Assembly (NCBI GenBank): GCA_016839815.1
Contig: JAEOTM010000131.1
Span: forward strand, 1 to 36,795
Length of the DNA stretch: 36,795 nt
Direction: 5' to 3'
From: Candidatus Hodarchaeota archaeon
Lineage (GTDB): Archaea; Asgardarchaeota; Heimdallarchaeia; Hodarchaeales; Hodarchaeaceae
Below, in pieces: positions 16,342 through 24,814 of this stretch. The translations under genes were made by a program, and so were the position numbers. The notes beneath the pieces were generated by a model that was not told the origin of the DNA, searched no databases, and worked only from the letters and a program-made list of their open reading frames with translations. Each line of letters opens with the position of its first letter. Position 1 is the first letter of the stretch.

Positions 16342-17808
16342 ATGGGACAAGAATCACTCAATCCAGAACTAAATCAAGAACTTATTTCTGTGCTTGAAGC
16401 CATGATAGACCCAGTTCATATTATCAATAAAGAATTTAATATCATTTTCATGAATGAGGCATTTAAAAAGTGGAATGCTCATTTTGGATTTAAAACGGAA
16501 GTTATTGGTAAAAAATTGACAGATATTTTCCCCTTCCTGTCAGACCGCCCTTTAGCTGAATATGAGTATATCTTTGAGACTGGAAAGGCAATGGCTATTG
16601 CTGAAAGAACAGGCCATAGACGAGAAGAATTCTATAACATTCAACGAATTCCTATATTCAATAAAAACTCTCCTCAAGTGACTCACATAGTAACAATTAT
16701 TCGTGATGTAACAAAAAATGTAGCTATTACGGAAGCTCTAAAAGAATCGGAAAGAAAGTATCGATCGTTAATACAAACCATGGGAGAAGGAGTATGGGTC
16801 ACTGATCGCCTAGATAGAACCATTTTAGTGAATTCAACACTATTAAAAATGTTAGATTATACAGAGGGAGAGATGTTAGGAAGAAAAGTCACGGAATTCT
16901 TAACCCCTGAATATATTGATTTATTTAACGAAATACGGGAAAAACGAATGTCGGAGGAAATTCCAGCATCCACTTATGAACTTGATTTTCTAACAAAGAA
17001 TGGGTTAACAATTCATACACGAGTCGCTGGAACAGCACTCTATAACGAGGAAAATGAATTAATAGGATCGTTTGGAGTTATTTCTGATATTTCTGCAGAA
17101 AAGAAATATCAACAACTGCAGGAACGATTTATTGGAGTGACAGCCCATGAGTTAAGAACTCCTTTAGCGATCATCTCTGGGTACTTGGAACTTCTTCAGA
17201 AAGATCCTTCGATCACTCAGGAACATCAAAATATCTATAATGCAATGTTTAAAAATGCACTTCGGTTACATCAACTTGTACAATCAGTACACGACCTTAC
17301 TGCCATCCAAGCAAATGTTTTTACTATTAATCCTACTAGAACAAACTTAAATGACTTTGTTTCTCAATTTAAAATGCAAATCAAAATCCTTTTTCCGAAT
17401 AGGTTGATTCTAATAAATGAAGAAATTCATTCCCCTCAACTTGAGCTTATGATTGATACCAATCGAATAAACCAAGTATTAGAAAATCTCGTTGATAATG
17501 CAGCAAAAAATTCTCGACAGGACAAAATCATTACAATTAATTTCAGTTATTCTGACAATTCTCTTAATCTAACAGTGGAGGATGAGGGTACAGGAATCTC
17601 TAATCAGAAATTATTCCAACTGTTCCAACCATTCTCACATATTCCGACCGAATTTTCTCAACGAGGGACAGGATTAGGTTTATATATAATAAAGTCTATT
17701 ATTTCTGCACATAATGGTAAAATGAGTGTCATAACTCAAGAAAATAAAGGAAGTTGCTTTTCTGTTACCATTCCTAGTTTTCTCGAAATTTTTCCAAAAT
17801 CTTTCTAG
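16342..17808 (+). CDS. Soluble PAS-PAS histidine kinase
   Basis: 488 residues with no membrane segment. Two PAS domains (about 14-125 and 140-255), a HisKA dimerisation domain with the H-box TAHELRTPL (phospho-acceptor His269), then an HATPase domain with N-box NLVDNAAKNS, G1 motif DEGTGIS and G2 motif GTGLGLYI. It autophosphorylates on His in response to a signal sensed by the PAS domains. No receiver domain is attached or encoded anywhere in the window. No clear ribosome site precedes the ATG, and an AT-rich element lies about 26-38 bases upstream, so a leaderless message is possible. It is paralogous to the kinase at 19666-21174. The stop codon overlaps that of the convergent hydrolase gene. 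Confidence 0.93.
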   Translation: MGQESLNPELNQELISVLEAMIDPVHIINKEFNIIFMNEAFKKWNAHFGFKTEVIGKKLTDIFPFLSDRPLAEYEYIFETGKAMAIAERTGHRREEFYNIQRIPIFNKNSPQVTHIVTIIRDVTKNVAITEALKESERKYRSLIQTMGEGVWVTDRLDRTILVNSTLLKMLDYTEGEMLGRKVTEFLTPEYIDLFNEIREKRMSEEIPASTYELDFLTKNGLTIHTRVAGTALYNEENELIGSFGVISDISAEKKYQQLQERFIGVTAHELRTPLAIISGYLELLQKDPSITQEHQNIYNAMFKNALRLHQLVQSVHDLTAIQANVFTINPTRTNLNDFVSQFKMQIKILFPNRLILINEEIHSPQLELMIDTNRINQVLENLVDNAAKNSRQDKIITINFSYSDNSLNLTVEDEGTGISNQKLFQLFQPFSHIPTEFSQRGTGLGLYIIKSIISAHNGKMSVITQENKGSCFSVTIPSFLEIFPKSF

Positions 17809-18671
17809 TTTAATGTGTTTGCTAGAAAATTTGACACTGTTTGTTGATATTCAGGTAGATATTCATAGTTAAAGTGAGTTCCATTTTCAGGAGTCCAGAC
17901 CTGAGAATCTTTGATGAAAGAACCTAGTTCTTGGGAATACTCGTACGGGAAAATAATATCTTCTCTGCCATGTATAATTAGAGTTGGGACTTTAATTTTT
18001 GGTGCGACCGCTAGGGGACTGTATTCCCCTTTCTTAAATCTTCGGAATATTCTCAAGGTAATGAAAGTTATTCCAGGAATTAAAATTGGGGTTAGAAATT
18101 TAAGAGCTGGCCCATAAACAAATTTTAAACTAAAGGGAAAGGCATAGGGGGGTGATTCTGCAATAATTGCTTTAACTTGCGAATTTTGTGACCCAGCTAA
18201 CAGAGCAGCTCCTCCACCAATAGAATGACCTAATAAGACTACAGGTTGATCCCACCAAGATATACACGCTTTAAGATCTTGTGTGAAACGTATAATACTC
18301 ATTCCTAGTATCTCTTTATCGGAATTTCCATGATCTCGTGCGGAAAAAAGAATAGTAGTATATCCTAGTTCTCCATAAATGCGTGCATGTGAGACCATTC
18401 TTCCTCTATTTCTTCCCCAACCATGTAGAAGTATGATTGCGGGCAAATTATTAGAAAGTGTGTCTGGTCGAACTACCCAACATTCTAACGTTTTATTATT
18501 TACCGTTGGAATACGGTGTTCCTCAATTGTTCCCCAATCAGGGATATCTGGAAGTGAATCTCTAGGCAATTTAGCTAAAATCAACATAATTATAAGACAA
18601 AGTAGTAGATATACAATAATGATACTACCAACAATTAGGATTGATTGGAGAAGAAATAAAAACATTGACAC
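17805..18671 (-). CDS. Membrane-anchored alpha/beta hydrolase
   Basis: 288 residues. One strong N-terminal hydrophobic segment (about 5-32) acts as an anchor or uncleaved signal. The hydrolase core has HGWGRNRG as the oxyanion region, GHSIGGG as the nucleophile elbow, an acid in HGREDIIFP and the final His in NGTHFNYE. The length and order match bacterial YqkD/FrsA-type esterases. The GTG start at 18671 is kept because GGAG stands five bases before it; the ATG two codons later would sit further from that site. Its TAG and the TAG of the convergent kinase share the bases CTAG. The substrate is unknown. Confidence 0.8.
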   Translation of the reverse strand: MSMFLFLLQSILIVGSIIIVYLLLCLIIMLILAKLPRDSLPDIPDWGTIEEHRIPTVNNKTLECWVVRPDTLSNNLPAIILLHGWGRNRGRMVSHARIYGELGYTTILFSARDHGNSDKEILGMSIIRFTQDLKACISWWDQPVVLLGHSIGGGAALLAGSQNSQVKAIIAESPPYAFPFSLKFVYGPALKFLTPILIPGITFITLRIFRRFKKGEYSPLAVAPKIKVPTLIIHGREDIIFPYEYSQELGSFIKDSQVWTPENGTHFNYEYLPEYQQTVSNFLANTLN

Positions 18672-18848
18672 AAGCTCTCCATTGGAAAAGTATATAGACT
18701 AAATTTTTCTTCTGATTAACAATCTTTCAACAACCCTTTATATTTCATTCTTGAACTTGAATAAAATATTAATCAGATATGAATTATTGAATTTCTATTA
18801 AGTAAGAAACGAAAGGATTATTAGAATCAGGTAGATGAGGAATTAAGC

Positions 18849-19427
18849 ATGAGTGAAAACGCAGAATATGAATACTGCAGATTATGTGGATATGTAAGAC
18901 GAGTGGGAAAAGGAGGAATTTGTCCTGCCTGTGGAGCTCGAGAAAAAGCATTTTTACCTTATGAACACAAGGCCTCAGAACAAAGACGTATGTTTCTAAA
19001 ATTAGATGTTCATCCAGTGTCTGTACACTTCACAATATCTTATATCGCAGTAATTGCCTTGTTATATGTTATATCGATATTTTCATCTGAGCTAGTAGGA
19101 ATCTCAATAGAAGGTACACGTGATCTACAAATTATTTTCTTTCCCCTTCTTGTGATTGGAGGAGGTATTACGGGACTCATAGATGGAAAAGTTAGATTTA
19201 GAAAACTCACCACTCCTTATTTGCAACGTAAAATCATCTTAGGAAGTGTTTTGTTTGTAATCTCCGTTCTCATCTTTGTGGTCCATAATCTTGATCCCTC
19301 TGATGGATTAACTGGATTATTGGAAGGTATTTTGATCTTCTCGGCATTTGGAATCGCGAGTTACCTTGGTTGGATTGGTGCAGAAATGATATGTCCAATA
19401 GTTCCTGTTGGACGACCAAAAGCATGA
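18849..19427 (+). CDS. Rubredoxin-like domain fused to a DUF2231 membrane domain
   Basis: 192 residues. The N-terminus is a rubredoxin/rubrerythrin-type iron or zinc knuckle: CRLCGY at 10-15 and CPACGA at 25-30. After about 20 residues comes the DUF2231 entry motif HPVSVHF (His55, His60), then four membrane segments up to residue 185. DUF2231 proteins are thought to bind heme or to take part in membrane redox chemistry, but their role is not settled. The fusion suggests electron transfer between a soluble rubredoxin site and a membrane site. GAGG nine bases upstream supports the ATG. A DUF2231-like domain also occurs fused to oxidase subunit III at 30994. Confidence 0.75.
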   Translation: MSENAEYEYCRLCGYVRRVGKGGICPACGAREKAFLPYEHKASEQRRMFLKLDVHPVSVHFTISYIAVIALLYVISIFSSELVGISIEGTRDLQIIFFPLLVIGGGITGLIDGKVRFRKLTTPYLQRKIILGSVLFVISVLIFVVHNLDPSDGLTGLLEGILIFSAFGIASYLGWIGAEMICPIVPVGRPKA

Positions 19428-19517
19428 CATAATCTTCCGAAGTTTTTCGATAATCTCTAAGAGAAAAATAAAAAGAGCTCAAAGTTCCTTGAATTCAGAC
19501 GAAAGAGCGAATATCTT

Positions 19518-19655
19518 ATGAGTTCAAAACGACTTCAAAATAGAATGATATGTCCTTCCTGTAGAAAAGAACAGGGAGGGTGTTTTTCTTATTGTGTAAT
19601 ATGTGGATCAAGACTAACATTGAAGTCTGAAGAAAGAAGATTCTTAATGAAGTAA
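19518..19655 (+). CDS. 45-residue zinc-ribbon protein
   Basis: ATG at 19518, stop TAA at 19653-19655. The product has CPSC at residues 12-15, CFSYCVICG with Cys at 22, 26 and 29, and a basic tail. The paired CxxC knuckles make this more than a chance frame, and the composition (Lys/Arg-rich, single hydrophilic domain) suits a small nucleic-acid-binding or adaptor protein. It lies 90 bases after the rubredoxin-DUF2231 gene. No strong ribosome site is visible. Could be a chance open frame. Confidence 0.5.
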   Translation: MSSKRLQNRMICPSCRKEQGGCFSYCVICGSRLTLKSEERRFLMK

Positions 19656-19665
19656 AAATGTGATT

Positions 19666-21174
19666 CTAGGCATTATTAGGTAATTTTATTGTAAAAATGC
19701 ATCCAGTATCTTCTTCTCCGCTAACAACTTCGATAGTACCTTCATGAGCCTGAACAATTACTTTAATGATATATAGCCCAAGACCAGTACCAGTTTGAGA
19801 ATATTCAGTTGGGATATGAGCGAATGGCTTGAATAATTGCAGCATACTGTCATTAGATATACCTGTTCCTTGATCCTGTACACAGATTGTTAATTCAGTA
19901 GGATGAAAGTTGATGCGAATATTGATGGGTGAGTCTTTTGGTGAATTTTTAACAGCGTTTTGTGCTAAATTTTCGACCGTTTGTTTGATCCTTTCACCAT
20001 CCATGTTAAAAGTCACATTAGAATCAATAAATACATTTGTATCCCAAAAAATGTTCCGTTTTGGAAACAGGATTGTGATCTGATCTTTTAATTCATTTAT
20101 AAACTCAAACAGGTTGATTTCTTCTCGATTGATAGTAAATAAATTTGCTCGAACAGAAGAGAGATCATGTACATTTCTAACCAGTCTAATAAGTCGATTA
20201 ACGTTTCGTGACATTTTTTCGACAATAACCAACAGATCTTCTTGAGATAGATCAGGACTAATTTGTAGAACATCAATATAACCACTTATAACCGTAAGAG
20301 GTGTCCTTAGCTCATGAGCTGTTGTAGCTATGAATCGTTCCTGTAATTTCTGAAGTGATTTTTCCTGAGTGATGTCGGATATTACACAAAAATTACCAAT
20401 TTTTTGACTGTTTGGATCTGTTAATGTTGAAAGAATTAACCTCGTATCTACTTCCACCCCTGATTTATTAAAAAATGTAATATCAATTGGATTTGATGTA
20501 GAATCGATGTCTAGAGAGTTTAATTCTTGTAAAAAGGCCTCCTGAAGCTTTGGACCAATAAAATCTGTGATAAGCTTTCCAATCATTTCAGTCTCTGTAT
20601 ATCTTAGCATTTTACTCAAAGCCTTATTTATGAAAACCGTCCTTAAGGAATTATCAAATAGCCAAACACCTTCACCCATCTGAGTAATTAATTTTCTGAA
20701 CCTGTCTTCACTCTCTCGGAGAGCTTTCATCATGCTTTCATACTTCGTCTCGATATAACGCATATTTTTTTCTGTTTTTGCTTCTGTAGACTGATATTTC
20801 AGTATTGTAGTTATTAGTTTTCTTTTATTAGTAATTATGGGTACCAGATTTACAGAATACGATGTAGGATCCATTGGAACAATCCATGAGCTAACAAGAA
20901 GTGTTTCTTGTGACTGGATTACTTCTTTATAGTCACTTATTCTCTCTTCACATAAGAATGGAAGCATGTCGCCAATATATTGATTTTTACGAGGTGAGGG
21001 TAGTCCCCAGCCGTGTAATAGACGTAAAAAAGTTTCGTTTGAAAATTGAAATTTTAAATGATTATCTACTATGAAAATTGGATCAGATATGAGCTTAAAA
21101 GATTGATAAAATTGATGAATAAATGTTTCATCAGTTTTACGTACATCTGCATTCGTAGTAACTGTTTTAGGCAT
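19666..21174 (-). CDS. PAS-PAS histidine kinase, paralogue of the kinase at 16342
   Basis: About 502 residues from the ATG at 21174; a TTG five codons upstream is in frame but has no better ribosome site. Two PAS domains (about 15-125 and 155-275), HisKA with TAHELRTPL (phospho-acceptor near His287), N-box NLAQNAVKNS, G1 DQGTGIS and G2 GTGLGLYI. Domain order, spacing and many residues match the plus-strand kinase (shared MGEGVW, LQERFI, HIPTE), so one arose from the other. There is no membrane segment and no receiver domain. The first PAS is the most diverged part, suggesting different signals. Confidence 0.93.
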   Translation of the reverse strand: MPKTVTTNADVRKTDETFIHQFYQSFKLISDPIFIVDNHLKFQFSNETFLRLLHGWGLPSPRKNQYIGDMLPFLCEERISDYKEVIQSQETLLVSSWIVPMDPTSYSVNLVPIITNKRKLITTILKYQSTEAKTEKNMRYIETKYESMMKALRESEDRFRKLITQMGEGVWLFDNSLRTVFINKALSKMLRYTETEMIGKLITDFIGPKLQEAFLQELNSLDIDSTSNPIDITFFNKSGVEVDTRLILSTLTDPNSQKIGNFCVISDITQEKSLQKLQERFIATTAHELRTPLTVISGYIDVLQISPDLSQEDLLVIVEKMSRNVNRLIRLVRNVHDLSSVRANLFTINREEINLFEFINELKDQITILFPKRNIFWDTNVFIDSNVTFNMDGERIKQTVENLAQNAVKNSPKDSPINIRINFHPTELTICVQDQGTGISNDSMLQLFKPFAHIPTEYSQTGTGLGLYIIKVIVQAHEGTIEVVSGEEDTGCIFTIKLPNNA

Positions 21175-21267
21175 TGCTTCCCAATCCAATCAAGAGGACG
21201 TTAAAAAATGAAGCTGATTAGTTAATCCTATCTCATTACTTTCCAAAGAAGTTTCAGAGGTTTTAAA

Positions 21268-22380
21268 TTATTTTTGTATGTTAAGTATTGCTTTCTTAGT
21301 TGTGCTAAGAGGTTTATCAACCATATATTCTAGTGAGGTTTTCCATTTTCCTCCAATAAAATCGAAGTTTTCAGGATAGAAACAGTAAAGCATTGAACCT
21401 TTTACCTTTGTATCAAGAACATGGATCTTAAAATTTGGAATATTCTGCCAACATGCATAAGTAAAATCTGATGCCTGACCTGGACTCATCGTGATCCAAA
21501 TCAAGATCTTTTCGTCTTTAAGAAGATCTAATGAAAGAAAGAAGGGAGGAGGATCACTTCTCATTCCCTCATAAAGTTTCTCTTGTCTACGAAGGTCTAC
21601 TTCAGATCCAAAAGCAATAATTGTTTCTGTTAGATCAAAAACATCTCTATCATAAATGAATCGTATTTCTCCAATATAATTTTCTTTTACAGTTCTGTAA
21701 GCTTCTTCTATTTCTTTTTTGGCAAATCCTGCCTTTTTAGAAAGCTCATCTAGTGAAAGAGAAGCATCAGCTGTCAAAAAGCGTAGAATTTGAGCTTGAA
21801 CAGGTGTGAAAGTCGGTAATTCCATTGGAGGGTCTGAAGGAGCTGGTAAACGAGGAGGATCGACTTCTAATGTCGCAAACCAGATCGGCCAGATGAAACT
21901 CCAGTTTGATGTACCCGCATTATATTTTTCTAGATTTGGATAAGATTCTATCCTGATCCCTGTACTCTCATAAATTTCAAAAGAATCAACAACCTCTAGT
22001 TCTGTTAATTCCTTGAAAAGGAGTTCAATATGTTTCTCTGTACCGATCGGAATATCAAATATGATGAATAAACCGAGGCTGCCTCCAAAAATTCTTGAAC
22101 GATAATGAGTATAGGGATGAGCGGTACACAGCTCTTCCATTATTTCCAAACAGGAGAAGTTTGGAAGAACTGTATTAACATGAATGCGTTTTAATCCTAA
22201 TGATGCTGGGCTATATACCGCGATTGGGTTTTTAATTACTCCTTTTGTTTTTAATAGATTATATCGTTCAGTTGCTTCGGATTCTGGAACTTTAATTTGG
22301 CGAGAGAGCTCTCTCATTGACATAAAAGGATCCTGATTCAATGCTAAAAGAATTGCAAAATCCTCTGATTTGAGCTCCAT
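21268..22380 (-). CDS. Double Lrp/AsnC-like transcription regulator
   Basis: 370 residues. Residues 1-60 form an AsnC-type winged helix (EDFAILLALNQDPFMSMRELSRQIKVPESEATERYNLL). A ligand-sensing-like alpha/beta region follows. A second helix-turn-helix of the same kind begins near 190 (TPVQAQILRFLTADASLSLDELSKKAGFAKKEIEEAY) with another C-terminal region. Normal Lrp/AsnC proteins are about 150 residues with one HTH, so this is a tandem duplication or a fusion. It lies 94 bases upstream of the minus-strand kinase gene, in the same direction, so the two may share a transcript. The target is unknown. Confidence 0.7.
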   Translation of the reverse strand: MELKSEDFAILLALNQDPFMSMRELSRQIKVPESEATERYNLLKTKGVIKNPIAVYSPASLGLKRIHVNTVLPNFSCLEIMEELCTAHPYTHYRSRIFGGSLGLFIIFDIPIGTEKHIELLFKELTELEVVDSFEIYESTGIRIESYPNLEKYNAGTSNWSFIWPIWFATLEVDPPRLPAPSDPPMELPTFTPVQAQILRFLTADASLSLDELSKKAGFAKKEIEEAYRTVKENYIGEIRFIYDRDVFDLTETIIAFGSEVDLRRQEKLYEGMRSDPPPFFLSLDLLKDEKILIWITMSPGQASDFTYACWQNIPNFKIHVLDTKVKGSMLYCFYPENFDFIGGKWKTSLEYMVDKPLSTTKKAILNIQK

Positions 22381-22479
22381 TTCTTCTCACATATTAGGTA
22401 GTTAACTTTATGTTAGCTTTTATGTTTCAATAACATCCCAATCTTCTATATCGGTACATTTAGCATTCTTAGCGCTTCA

Positions 22480-22983
22480 TTAGAGATATAGTTTAGCTAT
22501 TGGAGGTTCGGTCCCACCAATTCCTTCTGGAGGATCAAAGATGAGGGAATCTTTATCATGAGCTCGGTCATCATCTGCATAAGCCGAGCAATCCATTTTA
22601 ACGGTATACCAACCAGGTTCAGTAGCGTGATTATACATGAAAAGGACTGAGTGGTCAGAAGGACGATCACGTAAGTAGAAGATATGTTTGTACTCGAAAC
22701 CAGATGGGAGGGTTAATTCTACTTTTAATCTATAGAAATATAGTTCTCTCCAATCTCTGATTTCAATCTTTAATGTGAATTCTACAACTACATCATCCTC
22801 TGCACCATCAAAATCAGCATCACAGTAAAAAGCATTATTAATTGTAATGTCTACATAAAGATCATCTGCATCATCATCCTCCTCCCAGTCATATTCATGT
22901 GCAAGAACAGAGACCGTAGAAGAATTAAGCAGGAAAATCGAGATGATAAACAGAGTTAAGCTAAGTAACTTCTTATTATTCAT
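22480..22983 (-). CDS. Secreted acidic beta-rich protein
   Basis: 167 residues from the ATG at 22983. GGAG sits ten bases before it but directly beside the ATG at 22992, so the inner start is preferred. A signal peptide of about 28 residues ends near VLAHE. The mature part begins with an Asp/Glu run (DWEEDDDADD), then a calcium-loop-like DADFDGAEDD, and continues as alternating strands that fit a beta-sandwich. No C-terminal anchor. Only two Cys are present, which could form one disulfide. Inference: an extracellular Ca-binding or surface-associated protein. No family recognised. Confidence 0.6.
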   Translation of the reverse strand: MNNKKLLSLTLFIISIFLLNSSTVSVLAHEYDWEEDDDADDLYVDITINNAFYCDADFDGAEDDVVVEFTLKIEIRDWRELYFYRLKVELTLPSGFEYKHIFYLRDRPSDHSVLFMYNHATEPGWYTVKMDCSAYADDDRAHDKDSLIFDPPEGIGGTEPPIAKLYL

Positions 22984-23216
22984 AGAGTACATACTCCATC
23001 GTGTATTGAAGAAATATTAGCATATCATGTTTTTTATACATTTGCGAGGAGAAATTTACTAGAGGGGCTTATATAATACCAGCAATATAATTTTTTATTC
23101 CCCGTTTAAATCCAGATCAGTTCAAATAAGAAATATTGTTTCTGCTTGCATGAACCAAATATTTCAACGACAATGAGAAAAAATACTCCCACCCCTCCTT
23201 TTCAGTATGTTACTCC
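22984..23216. other. Intergenic region upstream of the secreted acidic protein
   Basis: Contains the presumed minus-strand promoter of the secreted-protein gene and the region after the permease stop. It is AT-rich with no repeat, RNA-like fold or open frame that I can support. Confidence 0.4.
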
Positions 23217-24809
23217 TCATTCTAGATTATCTAAGTGTCTTACTCCAATATAGAGGAAGATAACTCCGAGTATCATGGTTACAAAGGTTACCACACCCAT
23301 AATATAATAGAAAGAATCAACAATTTGAAATGTGTCATACAGATACTTATCCAACATGATTAATCCAAAGAAAAAAGGAATCATAATTGAAAAAATAATA
23401 ACTTGCATGTTAATTATGTATTCCGGGGCCTTTTCGTGATAAGCTGGATTTCTTAGAAATAAACCAGTAGAAAACAGAGTTAATCCGATAGCCATACCTA
23501 TTTGATACCCTACATTGAACACTATTTCATAAAGTTGAATATTAGGTGCTAAGAGAGAAATGATTACTTCTAACACAATCGCAAGTGGTAGAATGATTAG
23601 GAAATAATGAGCTAATTTCATCTTTACGAACGAACCTGTGGTAATTGGAGTTTGTTTATAGAGGAGAAGATTTTCCTTACCTTGTAATCCAATTTCTCCG
23701 ACGATAAACGCAGTTAAAAGTGGAGTGATCATGATTGTACCTACAATTGCACTTTCTGCATCTTCAGGTTGCATAAGAAATAGATTCATAGAGGCAACTA
23801 GGGCGATAACATAGAATAACATTGTCAGGTTTTTTATCGTCCTCACATATCCTTTCCAGCTGGCCGTAACCATTATGGCAAATGAACCACTACCCAGTAA
23901 CCTAGATAGTACCCGATAGAATCTACTGTCTGGTTTAGCTTTAGCAGCAGAGAAGGATCTCAATTCAAGACTATATAACCGATTTGAAAGACTAATTCCA
24001 AGAATGAATACAGCAAAAGTAAAACCTATGAACAATATGAGTTGAATAGATGTTGAAGAAGTAATACCTAGGAGATTACTCGGATTACGTGCAATTTCGA
24101 TGACAATTTCAGCCCCCCAAGAGCTAGGAATTAATTTTAGAATATCTCCAAACCATTTTCCTTTCTCAGGATCAAGAAGGAAATCAAAGTATCCACCTAT
24201 AGCTGCATACATAATTCCAACCAAAGGAATAACTAGTAGAAAGGCTAAACCTTTACCAATGTCACGACCTCTCGCGTTTTTCATAAGAAAGGACCTGATT
24301 AGTACTGCAGTGACATTTCCAATCCAAGAGGCTGTTAAAAAAGTAATTACAAAAATACTAAGGATGAAGATGATTTGGATTGAATTAATGCCTAAGGGAA
24401 TCATAGTAATAGTGAAGAAACTCCCAATTACCATCGCAAAAGTAGCATAAAACGGCATTTTTCCAAGAAATTCACCAAACAAAAGATTTCCTGGACGAAT
24501 AGGTGTAGAAAACACATTTTCAAAGTGGTGATCTCGAATATCTTGAAGAATACTCATCATAGGTAAAAGAAAGAACATCAGGAAGAAAAAGAAAAGAACA
24601 GACTGAACTAAGACTACTGCCACAATTGAGAATAGATAAGTTTCCATCTCAGAGAGTAAGGACTCGGCAAGAGAGGGACCTAAATAAAAAATCCAGAAAA
24701 GTAATCCCCCGATTAGTAAGTAGGGAAGAAATGGACGATATTGTCGAAAACGACTTGTTGTCATCCGATAGTCGGCTTTGGCAATCGCCCACCATTGAAA
24801 TGATAACAT
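23217..24809 (-). CDS. ABC-2 type permease
   Basis: 530 residues with about 12 membrane segments. The region around residues 65-100 has the ABC-2 hallmark (hydrophobic TM2, then DIRDHHFENVFSTPIRPGNLLFGEFLG). This is the loop before the coupling helix, in which IRPGNLL is typical. A second half with KLAHYFLIILPLA mirrors the first, so the protein may again carry two membrane domains. The ATG lies five bases after the stop of the ATPase gene. It forms an exporter with the ATPase at 24815 and probably shares its transcript with the zinc-ribbon membrane protein at 25618. The substrate is unknown. Confidence 0.8.
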   Translation of the reverse strand: MLSFQWWAIAKADYRMTTSRFRQYRPFLPYLLIGGLLFWIFYLGPSLAESLLSEMETYLFSIVAVVLVQSVLFFFFLMFFLLPMMSILQDIRDHHFENVFSTPIRPGNLLFGEFLGKMPFYATFAMVIGSFFTITMIPLGINSIQIIFILSIFVITFLTASWIGNVTAVLIRSFLMKNARGRDIGKGLAFLLVIPLVGIMYAAIGGYFDFLLDPEKGKWFGDILKLIPSSWGAEIVIEIARNPSNLLGITSSTSIQLILFIGFTFAVFILGISLSNRLYSLELRSFSAAKAKPDSRFYRVLSRLLGSGSFAIMVTASWKGYVRTIKNLTMLFYVIALVASMNLFLMQPEDAESAIVGTIMITPLLTAFIVGEIGLQGKENLLLYKQTPITTGSFVKMKLAHYFLIILPLAIVLEVIISLLAPNIQLYEIVFNVGYQIGMAIGLTLFSTGLFLRNPAYHEKAPEYIINMQVIIFSIMIPFFFGLIMLDKYLYDTFQIVDSFYYIMGVVTFVTMILGVIFLYIGVRHLDNLE

Positions 24810-24814
24810 GGTTC

